Origin: Caldithrix abyssi DSM 13497
Lineage (GTDB): Bacteria > Electryoneota > AABM5-125-24 > Hatepunaeales > Hatepunaeaceae
NCBI GenBank assembly: GCA_945865405.1
Contig: CAMBDS010000001.1
Span: 124,001 to 188,000 of the forward strand
DNA length: 64,000 nucleotides
Direction: 5' to 3'
Shown here: piece by piece, positions 46,901-54,498 of the stretch
Layout: the number at the start of each line of letters is the position of its first letter
How positions within the stretch are numbered: position 1 is the stretch's first letter
Program-made: the position numbers and the translations under genes
Notes under the pieces: generated by a model
The model's input: the letters and a program-made list of their open reading frames with translations, nothing else
The model's database searches: none
Told to the model about the DNA's origin: nothing

Positions 46901-47532
46901 AGAACGATTTCGTTCTCGCTCCAACGAGAATCGAAAGGGTTCCTGAACTCTTCGAGGTTCCTCAGCCGAGCGGATTCACCATGTCGCTTTTGATTCTTGC
47001 TGAGGGTCGGGACGGAGACGAGATTGCCGTCCTGAATGGAGGGGTAATTGTGGGCGGAGGGGAGATTGTGGACGGAATGTGTGGAATCGCGATAGTTGGC
47101 GACGATCCTTTAACTCATGAAATTGAAGGAGCTTCCAGCGGAAAACTCACTCTCGTTAAGTATGGAGCCTACACTCCAGAACTCCTTACTCCCCACATCC
47201 TTGAAGGCGATCTAACCTATTCAAACGACGGAATAACGGTAGCAGAATTACCAAAAGCTAATTTACCTGTTAATTCCTTATTGGTAAACGCATTTCCAAA
47301 CCCGTTCAACTCTACAACTTCAGTAAAAGTCTCTATCCCCACCAATGAAGTCGTTAATATTGCTATGTTTGACGTTGCCGGACGGCTGATTTCTGAGGTG
47401 TATTCTGGGAATTTGGAAGCTGGCCAGCATCAGTTTACTATCAATGGCGGTGAGTTGTCATCAGGTATTTATTTCCTGAAGTTAAAAAGCGGTTCAGCTG
47501 AGGTGACAACCCGCCTATTGCTGATGAGATAA
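43957..47532 (+). CDS. Exported parallel beta-helix repeat protein with Por-like C-terminal tail
   Basis: Signal peptide; VPDDFETIQAAIDDA; pectate-lyase-like repeats; AFPNPFNSTTSVKVSIPTNEVVNIAMFDVAGRLISEVYSG..SGIYFLKL tail. Confidence 0.8.
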   Translation: MRPLIIIATVVTLATTPALFGRVINVPDDFETIQAAIDDAAVDEVDTVMLADGNYRGAGNTNLAINRELVLTSENGALETTIDCEGAEDSRTIFATTSVTISGLTLTNATINGLRVENAQRMLIEDCRFIANEGSYAQQSGGGIQLRTCVGTIRNCTFEGNTNIGSGGGIVFNTSQVSVEGCFFIDNHVERFGGALLITNASTVEVFNSLFERNTSGIDGGAVAHSLASNSTISFCTFIDNVATGIGGGLYKGSNSNPTVINSIFWGNQAERGDQLGENIPENGGNIAISYCIVEGGPDGGDGNGAGAWDGDELIDEDPMLTDGREPIWGMNGYYLDQGESPAVDAGSGEADDLGVGGLMTNPELRVDTDRADLGFHYWIGWYNIFGRLYGRVLDLEDNSPLEGVRVSTSLNQATITDEDGNWEIAQAHIGLFDVAASLAYYHTSRVEDQELAEDDELELIIRLAHPEFRVDAEQLAAEIGLDDTAYVSFNLYNDGNGPVRWSSYTKLRDEDNLPPWDALQTYPAGDEVGDTRITGVAFDGENYYISGADGNAPSKIYVLDAEGNQTGEFLQPGSARFGMRDLAWDGELLWGISDADVIGFTTDGDSITSFQVPEDPSYNITYDYDNELYWVSSTTRDFFSYDRDGNQVSSVAHGAIRSYGLAYRADDPDGATIYVHGNTAQDPGPQVFKVNPTTGEITQLVVLTDKLPANAGAEGIEIIDGLDPYASSMLAIYNCADGDLFKIWRLNVRDSWSQIEPSEGVIEGGESVEVNLRMISKGFDEGIFQAEAHFAFDARGDSLIVPIEMQVVAGDVHAIRTIQMPGGWSLVSTHVQPDNADIESIMQPLLDSGKLLFMKDTEGHIYAPRIENPFNNIQPWDVVKAYWIKLNRPGELQIEGVTVQSDLPIGLNRGWNGVAYLPRVVMDPSRAVGGIAGVLEVVRDGMGNFMLPRYNFSNLPPCRHGSGYLIRVSEATELIWGAVPQNDFVLAPTRIERVPELFEVPQPSGFTMSLLILAEGRDGDEIAVLNGGVIVGGGEIVDGMCGIAIVGDDPLTHEIEGASSGKLTLVKYGAYTPELLTPHILEGDLTYSNDGITVAELPKANLPVNSLLVNAFPNPFNSTTSVKVSIPTNEVVNIAMFDVAGRLISEVYSGNLEAGQHQFTINGGELSSGIYFLKLKSGSAEVTTRLLLMR

Positions 47533-47555
47533 TTGATTTACTGATATTTGAGATC

Positions 47556-47583
47556 GTAGGGGTGCAACGCGATGCACCCCTAC
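47556..47583. repeat. GTAG-headed perfect hairpin, also plausible terminator
   Basis: gtaggggtgca-acgcga-tgcacccctac followed by tttttg. Confidence 0.75.
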
Positions 47584-47672
47584 TTTTTGCGTGAAAATTA
47601 CGTATATTATAATGAGTCGGTAGTAGTATCCGATTTGATTGCACTTTGCACTCTGCATTTTGTACGTCTTAT

Positions 47673-48032
47673 GGGGACGATTGGTTTCGACGGGGACAAG
47701 TCGGAATCTTGATCTGCAAGCCGGGGATTTCGGTAGCCTCGTTAAAAAAACTGAAAAATTTAAGTGCCAACGATAACTACTCGTACGCACTCGCAGCTTA
47801 ACTTAGAATAAGCTGCACGCTTTCCTGACTTTGGCTGTCGGGTCTTGAAGGCAACAACAGACGGTCGGGTCTCTGCTCAAGCTTTTGGGGCAGGGATGGG
47901 ATTAAGTAAGGCTGGGTCGTCTTCGAGCGTGCCTGTTCGCGCGGAGAAGGCCGAGAAAAAATAGATAGGATAAGCTTGTAGACGGTCTTGAGGCCGTGTT
48001 TCCGGACCCGGGTTCGATTCCCGGCGTCTCCA
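47673..48032 (+). ncRNA. ssrA: tmRNA
   Basis: 5' ggggacgattggtttcgacggggac; tag ORF gccaacgataactactcgtacgcactcgcagcttaa = ANDNYSYALAA*; 3' ggacccgggttcgattcccggcgtctcca; acceptor GGGGACG/CGTCTCC; CCA not encoded. Confidence 0.97.
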
Positions 48033-48036
48033 CAAA

Positions 48037-48083
48037 ATGCCCGTAAGTTCTTGACATTAGGACTTATGGGCATCTTCTTTTTG
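48037..48083 (+). terminator. tmRNA rho-independent terminator
   Basis: atgcccgtaagttc..gacttatgggcat then tcttcttttt. Confidence 0.75.
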
Positions 48084-48094
48084 TATTGGGATTA

Positions 48095-48117
48095 GAGCGG
48101 ACTAAAAGTCCGCCCTC
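48095..48117. repeat. Hairpin (GGACTAAAAGTCC core)
   Basis: gagcggactaaaagtccgccctc. Confidence 0.75.
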
Positions 48118-48139
48118 CGGGAGGTTGGGTCGAATTAAA

Positions 48140-48181
48140 GAAAAGCCGCCACACTGAAGAGTCAGTATGGCGGCTTTTTAT
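48140..48181. terminator. Bidirectional-type terminator hairpin
   Basis: aaaaagccgccacactg..cagtatggcggctttttatt. Confidence 0.7.
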
Positions 48182-48263
48182 TGAAGTTACAACCGGGATT
48201 GACTGTCGTTTTTGAAGCCTTGCTCCTTGCGAACAATCAGAGCAAAGCGAACAGAACTTTGCG

Positions 48264-50111
48264 CTACGGAGCGAGGAGCTCGGTGACGGCTTTAACCACA
48301 AATGGTCGAGATTCTACTACGTTAAGGAAATAGATCGGGAAGCCACAAGTGATCGTTCGCCACGGATTTAGCGGTGAGAAATTCTTCATCGCCATCCCCA
48401 TACCCGTAAACGCGTGCTCGGGACCCCACTCGGCAATCTTCTCCGTGCGGTGGGCCGGATAGATCACCCAGCAACGGTCAAGCGAGCCGCCCCACGCGGC
48501 TGGCACCTTTGTCGGATCGATTTGCACATTGTTGTAGCCAGCAAGGCCGGTCGCAAGCGAGAAGGTTCGATCCGTCGTCCGCTTGCCTCCGGTAATGCGT
48601 AGATAACGCTGTGCGAAGACGGCAGTCGAAGTGTATGTTATAGAGTCGACGTCGGCGGCGTTGAAATTGGAAAGAACGTCCCAGCCGCAAAGGAAGAGTT
48701 TGCCTCCTGCATCGAGATATTCACTTAACAGCCGCAAATTATAGGCACCGACTTTCAGATCGAAACTCGCCTTATCGTCGGAATGCCAGACGATAAGATC
48801 TTTATCGAAAACGTCTTTGGCAGAGATGTATTTGTTGGGGTCAACCGTCCGGTTGGTGTAGTCAAGCTCGGTGATACGCCAGCCTTCAGGTGAAACCAAT
48901 GCGGTCGTATCATAACCGAAGATTTCACGCCAGACCTCGTCTGCCTGAGCGTCGTCGGGAGAACCGGCGCGGCCATTGCCGTCACGAGTCTCATCGACGA
49001 TCAAAATGCGAGTCGGTGCATCGTCACTAAACGTCGGGCGGAAGATCTCGAAGTCGTAGCCTGTCACGGTGCTTATGTTGCCACTCCAGTCGCGACATTC
49101 GGTTTCGAAACGGTAGGCTCCAGGTGCGAGATCCTGCACATCGTACTCGCCAACACCCCACGCCGACCACTCGGCGGTTCCGCCAGTCGGCATCAGCCTG
49201 TTGCGGAAAGCCTGAACGCTACCGAAATAACTTTCGGCAGAGGCAGAAACGACAAAATGCGTTGTTGCAGCGTCTGAATAGAACACAGAACCGTCAGGGT
49301 AGTAGTCCTGACCTTCGTAGGTTGATGCGACATTGGTAACTGTCGGGTCAAGTGTATCGCTGACGACGATTCTTCTGGTGACCGAGTCACTGACTGCTCC
49401 ACCCCAGTCCATCACTTTGACTGTCAGTGTTCGGGGTCCTGCCTGAAGTAAATCGATGTTGACAGGCTTGACCGCACCTGAATCGACGGCATTAAGGATC
49501 GAGCTTTCGGACGTTTTGCAGAACTGGAACGATGAGCGAGAGTCCCAATCAGTTACAGCTACTCCATCGACCCAAAGGCGGAAGTAAGCACCCGAAGAAT
49601 TGGAGTCGCTCCAATTGATCGAAAATGCGATGCCCTGCCCAACGGTATTATCATTCCTGAAATCGGCGACGAATTCGCGGATCACAGGGATGTAGTTCGT
49701 GGCGCTGAAAGCTCGCGTTGCTGGCGTAGGATCTTCGAGGCCGCTGTCATCCATAGCTTTGACGCGGATGGTATGAGCAGAAGGAAGGGTCCTGCCGGGG
49801 TTGTTTGCGTCGGGGGTTGACGACTCGAATGCCATCGCTGAGTCGGTCTTCGTCATCCAGACCCAAGGCCCGCTATCGACTTGAAGGTAGTAGCCGCTGA
49901 CCTGACCATCGGGATCGCTGCCGAACCATTGTACGTTGAAGACAAGCTCAGGCGAAACGTAATGGTCGTGCATAGCGTCGTCAATGGGAGCGACGACAAT
50001 ACGGGTATCAGGAGCACGGTTGGCAATCGGTGAGCCGGGATCAGCTGGTTCACATCCCCAGAGTAGAGGAAGGATCAGAGCGCCGGTTGCGAGAAGTTTA
50101 TTGATTTTCAT
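48264..50111 (-). CDS. Hypothetical lipoprotein with Ig-like segments (last gene of the TonB receptor operon)
   Basis: MKINKLLATGALILPLLWGCEPADPG lipobox. Confidence 0.6.
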   Translation of the reverse strand: MKINKLLATGALILPLLWGCEPADPGSPIANRAPDTRIVVAPIDDAMHDHYVSPELVFNVQWFGSDPDGQVSGYYLQVDSGPWVWMTKTDSAMAFESSTPDANNPGRTLPSAHTIRVKAMDDSGLEDPTPATRAFSATNYIPVIREFVADFRNDNTVGQGIAFSINWSDSNSSGAYFRLWVDGVAVTDWDSRSSFQFCKTSESSILNAVDSGAVKPVNIDLLQAGPRTLTVKVMDWGGAVSDSVTRRIVVSDTLDPTVTNVASTYEGQDYYPDGSVFYSDAATTHFVVSASAESYFGSVQAFRNRLMPTGGTAEWSAWGVGEYDVQDLAPGAYRFETECRDWSGNISTVTGYDFEIFRPTFSDDAPTRILIVDETRDGNGRAGSPDDAQADEVWREIFGYDTTALVSPEGWRITELDYTNRTVDPNKYISAKDVFDKDLIVWHSDDKASFDLKVGAYNLRLLSEYLDAGGKLFLCGWDVLSNFNAADVDSITYTSTAVFAQRYLRITGGKRTTDRTFSLATGLAGYNNVQIDPTKVPAAWGGSLDRCWVIYPAHRTEKIAEWGPEHAFTGMGMAMKNFSPLNPWRTITCGFPIYFLNVVESRPFVVKAVTELLAP

Positions 50112-50126
50112 TGATTTTCTCGCTGG

Positions 50127-51230
50127 TTAAAAGTTAATGCCGAAGGAGAAGCGGTGCGGCGACTCCATAAAGCCGTCCGACGCTTCTGCTATCTTACCGA
50201 AGCCAAGATAGGCGTAATCAAGCATCGCAACGCGCTGATCGGCGATGGGGATCTTCAAGCCAAAACCGGTGGTGAAGCGCTCCTCATCGTAGCCAAAGCT
50301 GTTGCTGATCTTGATTTTGTAACCGCCGCGGACTGCGATCATTCCTCGATACCAGAACTCTGCGCCAAGGTTCAACCGCTCGCGGTTGTCGTTGGGGTGA
50401 CTCATCTCGAAAGCCATGATCCCGTCGAAGTCGGTGGGCTTGTTCAATTGCCAGAATTCGAAGAAATTGGCAGAGACGCCGATCCGATATATTGTCGGTG
50501 GAGGCGCGCCACTGAATTTGGTAGACTGGGGGTCGGCGCGGTTGCGACGGCCCTGATCGAGGTAGTCGTAGTAATCACCGGAATACTTGACGTCGGGCCC
50601 GAAGTTTTGCACCGAAAAGCCGAGCTTAAGGGTGCGTAGGTTTGTTTCGTAGAGTGTTCCTATGTCGGCAAGCGCGCCTGTGTAGGTTTCATCTTCAAGG
50701 CCTGAAACCACCACGCGGATATTGGCTCCAAAGATGAACCGGTCTGTCAGTCTTTGTGCCCAGGAGACACCTCCGATGACGTCATAAGCGATGAAGTTCT
50801 CGCCGGTGCCGTTGGGGTGGGAGATTGTCCTGACGGGCATATCTCCTGTGTTCATCGCCAGCAAATGAACGCCGAAAACGCCCATGTTGCCCATGTTTTT
50901 GGCGAAGGCGGCTGTGTTGAACTGCACCCCGGCAGGCATGTTGATCTGCGAGAAGGCGGCGGCATTTCCATCCACATGGATAAGACCGGCCGGGTTCCAA
51001 AAGATTGAGCCGATGTCGTCGGCAGTAGCGACGTAGGCGTCACCCATGCCGATAGCGCGGACGCTTGTCGATACCTTCAGAGTTGTCAGGCTTGCGGTGC
51101 CGACCTTTTGTACTTCACGGGCAAAGGATGGAGCAGCACTCATGAAGGCAAACGTGGTAAGCAGCAGACCGGCTGAAACAAGCTTCAGCACTCCGGTTTT
51201 GGGATTATTAAAACTTGTTTTCATCGTCAC
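50127..51230 (-). CDS. PorV/PorQ-like outer-membrane protein
   Basis: GTASLTTLKVSTSVRAIGMGDAYVATADDIGSIFWNPAGLIHVDGNAAAFSQINMPAG..; signal peptide. Confidence 0.8.
   Translation of the reverse strand: MTMKTSFNNPKTGVLKLVSAGLLLTTFAFMSAAPSFAREVQKVGTASLTTLKVSTSVRAIGMGDAYVATADDIGSIFWNPAGLIHVDGNAAAFSQINMPAGVQFNTAAFAKNMGNMGVFGVHLLAMNTGDMPVRTISHPNGTGENFIAYDVIGGVSWAQRLTDRFIFGANIRVVVSGLEDETYTGALADIGTLYETNLRTLKLGFSVQNFGPDVKYSGDYYDYLDQGRRNRADPQSTKFSGAPPPTIYRIGVSANFFEFWQLNKPTDFDGIMAFEMSHPNDNRERLNLGAEFWYRGMIAVRGGYKIKISNSFGYDEERFTTGFGLKIPIADQRVAMLDYAYLGFGKIAEASDGFMESPHRFSFGINF
51172..51189. repeat. AAGCAAGCTT-core hairpin inside the PorV-like signal peptide
   Basis: gctgaaacaagcttcagc followed by actcc. 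Confidence 0.75.
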
Positions 51231-52120
51231 CCCGCATGTTTATATACGACGTAGAGGTTGACGCTGACTTCTGACCGTACCCCTGCTTCGCCAAAGCGAA
51301 CGTGAAGGGTGTGGCTGCCGGGCGTCAACCGGGTCAACCAGTCAGTAATGGGGTAAAGCTCAGGCAGTGCGTCGGGGTTGGCGGGCCTTGCCGGTTTGCT
51401 TGAGTGCCGATAACTCGGGTCAGCGGTGAAGAAGCGCTTTAGGTCGAGAGACATCCGTCTGCCACGCATACCGGTTGAGTCGAGTGATGATGCCGAAAAG
51501 AAATTCTGCCCCCAGATTGCCGTCTCGTTTCCACCAATTTGCCCTCTTGTCGCCGCTGAATCGAGGAATATCGCACGGGGATAAAATTCAACCACGTCGT
51601 TGTCGAGCCAGATCGACACCTTGAAGCGATTGTCGAGACGTGTGTCGAGCGAGTCGCGAATAACGTTTCGAGTTGTCGTTTCGCCTTGAGTCGCCACTTT
51701 CAGACCAGAGAGGCTGTCGATGGCGACTGAGTCGGCGTGGGTCTTGTTTGCCTTCAGCGAGAGATTGAGGATCTGTCCCTCAAGACTCAACAGCCGTTGG
51801 GCGAGGGAGTCGAGTTCGAGGCCATAGCGGACGTAGTTATTCAACCCGACATCAGGCCAGAGGAAGGCGTTGATGTGGAGGTCGCCGTCGGTTAGTGTGT
51901 CATCGATCGTGAAGGTGGTCGAAAGATCCGCCCCGGATGCTGCACGGTGATCGAGCAGGCTGATCGTCTCTGTGTAAGCAGGATCGTTGGTTTGCAAGGG
52001 GGCTTTGCGCTCGTCACTGCAACCGACCAAACCTACTATTATTGTCAGTAATGCCGCCGTTCGAAGGAGGCTGGCATTCTGCATTCTACGTTTTGCGTTT
52101 TGCATTTTGTTTTGCCTCAC
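51227..52120 (-). CDS. Hypothetical lipoprotein
   Basis: LLTIIVGLVGCSDERKAP lipobox; overlaps both neighbours by 4 nt. Confidence 0.6.
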   Translation of the reverse strand: MRQNKMQNAKRRMQNASLLRTAALLTIIVGLVGCSDERKAPLQTNDPAYTETISLLDHRAASGADLSTTFTIDDTLTDGDLHINAFLWPDVGLNNYVRYGLELDSLAQRLLSLEGQILNLSLKANKTHADSVAIDSLSGLKVATQGETTTRNVIRDSLDTRLDNRFKVSIWLDNDVVEFYPRAIFLDSAATRGQIGGNETAIWGQNFFSASSLDSTGMRGRRMSLDLKRFFTADPSYRHSSKPARPANPDALPELYPITDWLTRLTPGSHTLHVRFGEAGVRSEVSVNLYVVYKHAG

Positions 52121-54498
52121 TTCAACACGACAAATTTATCGATCTTCTGTTGACCGCCAGCTTTGATTACGTAGTAGTAAACTCCACTGACGATCTCCTG
52201 TTGGTATTGATTTCGCATATCCCACATCAGTTGGTCGGTTCCATCGCCGTGCGAAAGCCCGATGATGTGGTCACCAGCGAGGGTGTAGATGTCTATTTCC
52301 GCACCACCTGTTGGTAAGCCGTAGAAAAAGAGCTTGCGAGGGTAGATCTTGGTGCCGGCTGCGTTTTCAGCGCCACCGAACTCCTGAATGTGGCCACCTT
52401 TATAAGGGTTGGGGACGACAAAGACACCATCAACCAGATTACCTCCGGCGGAAGTGCCAGGCGTGGCGTCTGTGTTGCCAGCTCTTATAGTAATTGCATT
52501 GCGGCCTATTGGCGTGATCAGCGTGCCTGCGCCGGGGATGCCTTGGTCGAAGGCGCGGAGAATGTAGTGGTATGTCCATCCGGGGATGACGTCGGTATCG
52601 TCGTACCAATAAAGGCGTGACGAGTCGCCAGCCGTCACTGACCACATCCAGCCGCTGTGGGCGAAGAGGTCGGGATTGGTGAGGGCGATGTGAGCCGTAT
52701 CGTAAGGCATTCCGAGGTTGAAGTTCTCCCGCTGGAATTCCGGATAGGGCAATGTGTTGAGAACGTCCCATTGAGCCAGTGTTGACCAACGATTGGCGTC
52801 GGAGGAGCGCTGAAGTTGATAGCCCTCAAAGTCTGCCAGCTGAGAAATTGGATCGACAGAACCTTCAGAGTTGTCTTTCCAGAAGATCCGAATTTTTTCG
52901 GGGGAAGGCTCAACCCAAAACTCGGCTTGATCGGGTGCTGCTGGGCCCTGGAAGTCGTTGTCATAGATACGCTGAGCCCACTGGGCGTTCTTTCGGAGGT
53001 CGGGAAGGTTTTTACCAGCGATGAAGGCAACCGTCACGGGCAATTCTTCACCCGGTAGCAACAACCATCCGCCTGCCTTTGGCCCGAAGCCCATCAGGAA
53101 ACGCCAGTCGTCTTGCGTCGCTGTTGGGGGGCTATTGGCTTCCTCATTCTCCGAGATCAGGTTGTACTTATCGGCATTGGTCTCAGGGTCACCGCCGGAT
53201 GAACGGTTGAAGTTCTTGAAGGCGATGTTTAGCGAGTCGAGGGGTGCCGGGGTGCGGACAACCTTCATAGCGAAGAGTCCGGGGCCAAAGCCGTCGGCGT
53301 CGGTCGAGTCGTCACCCTCTACCATCATCAGGTTTTCGCGGTCGTAGAAGTTCCAGTCATCAAGCGAGGCTGGGTCGCCCGACTCACCTTTGGCGGCGAT
53401 GTCGGGATCGGCGAAGAGGCCGAGGTAAACCTCGGTCAAAGGTAACTCGCCGACATTGCGGACGATCAGGTCAACCAGGATAAACTCGCCGGCATAAGCT
53501 TCACCCCAGGCGTAGGTTCGTTGCAGAACCATCAGGTTGAGCGGAGTGTGGCCGTCGTTGTCGGGGGATTGAACCTGAGTACGGTCGCGGTCATCGTAAA
53601 CCGTGAAGTATTCCTGAGTACCACGAGCGACGCCGTCCTCATCTGCTTTACTGTCACCATCGTCATCGAGGCTATTCGGTCTGGCGTCACCATCGAAGTC
53701 GTCATCGTCCATATCGACGGCGCCATCGAAGTCGTTATCGATGAAGTCGTTCGAGATGTCACCGGCCGGGTCTTCGTCGATGTGGAATTCAGGGTCATAG
53801 TTGCAGTTTCCGTCGCCATTGATGTCGCCAGTGGCGTCGGTATCCTCATCTGTCAACCCGTCGTTATCGTTGTCGATGTTATCGGCGAATTCTTCATCCG
53901 TTGCGCCGTCGAGATCGTCATCTTTGTGGATGATTCCCTTGCCGCCGTCGCGATTGGTCGAGGGTCTGCCGTTACCGTCAAGGTCGTAGGCAATGCTCCA
54001 GTCACCGTCGTCATCGATCTCTTTGGCTCCCATGATGTAGGGGCGTCCGGCGATAGTTGCACTCTGTTTGGAGGTTGAGATATAACTGGTCGGATAGAGG
54101 TTGATCGGAAGGGTCGGAGCGAATTCGTTCGTTCCGTTGTCACCGTCGGTGCCGGTGCTTACCAGCTTTTGCCCGCTGACAATTGCACCGACCCAGATAC
54201 CGGAGCTGAAGAGAAAGTCATTCTCCGAACCACCGGGAAACTCGAATCCGAAGTAGCCGGGCGTCAGGTCGGGGTTGCCTTGCTCACCCCAATTGGAAAG
54301 GGTCATCCTGACGTTTCCAACGTCGTGAACCATCAGCGATTTTTTGCCGACGTCGATCTGGTGTTGCGGGTCCTTCGATCTGACTGGCCCGGGTTCAGTT
54401 TGACGTGCAGCGAGCGGTGTGGCGTCGAAGACTGCGAGAGCGAGGAGAGAAGCTGAAGCAAGCTTCAGCACTCCAAGTGTTTTGTTGATGTTTTTCAT
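52117..54498 (-). CDS. Large exported protein with Asp-rich (thrombospondin type 3/EF-like) Ca-binding motifs and FlgD/Por-like C-terminus
   Basis: DDDLDGATDEEFADNIDNDNDGLTDEDTDATGDINGDG..DNDFDGAVDMDDDDFDGDARPNSLDDDGDSKADEDG; ends GVYYYVIKAGGQQKIDKFVVLK. Confidence 0.65.
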   Translation of the reverse strand: MKNINKTLGVLKLASASLLALAVFDATPLAARQTEPGPVRSKDPQHQIDVGKKSLMVHDVGNVRMTLSNWGEQGNPDLTPGYFGFEFPGGSENDFLFSSGIWVGAIVSGQKLVSTGTDGDNGTNEFAPTLPINLYPTSYISTSKQSATIAGRPYIMGAKEIDDDGDWSIAYDLDGNGRPSTNRDGGKGIIHKDDDLDGATDEEFADNIDNDNDGLTDEDTDATGDINGDGNCNYDPEFHIDEDPAGDISNDFIDNDFDGAVDMDDDDFDGDARPNSLDDDGDSKADEDGVARGTQEYFTVYDDRDRTQVQSPDNDGHTPLNLMVLQRTYAWGEAYAGEFILVDLIVRNVGELPLTEVYLGLFADPDIAAKGESGDPASLDDWNFYDRENLMMVEGDDSTDADGFGPGLFAMKVVRTPAPLDSLNIAFKNFNRSSGGDPETNADKYNLISENEEANSPPTATQDDWRFLMGFGPKAGGWLLLPGEELPVTVAFIAGKNLPDLRKNAQWAQRIYDNDFQGPAAPDQAEFWVEPSPEKIRIFWKDNSEGSVDPISQLADFEGYQLQRSSDANRWSTLAQWDVLNTLPYPEFQRENFNLGMPYDTAHIALTNPDLFAHSGWMWSVTAGDSSRLYWYDDTDVIPGWTYHYILRAFDQGIPGAGTLITPIGRNAITIRAGNTDATPGTSAGGNLVDGVFVVPNPYKGGHIQEFGGAENAAGTKIYPRKLFFYGLPTGGAEIDIYTLAGDHIIGLSHGDGTDQLMWDMRNQYQQEIVSGVYYYVIKAGGQQKIDKFVVLK
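54452..54469. repeat. AAGCAAGCTT-core hairpin inside the signal peptide of the 52117-54498 protein
   Basis: gctgaagcaagcttcagc followed by actcc. Confidence 0.8.

Noticed and set aside
53521-54078. 185-aa plus-strand ORF rich in V/I (VVVIVDVIGEF..)
   Set aside because: Antisense shadow of the Asp-rich repeats of the 52117-54498 gene; codon structure belongs to the minus-strand CDS.
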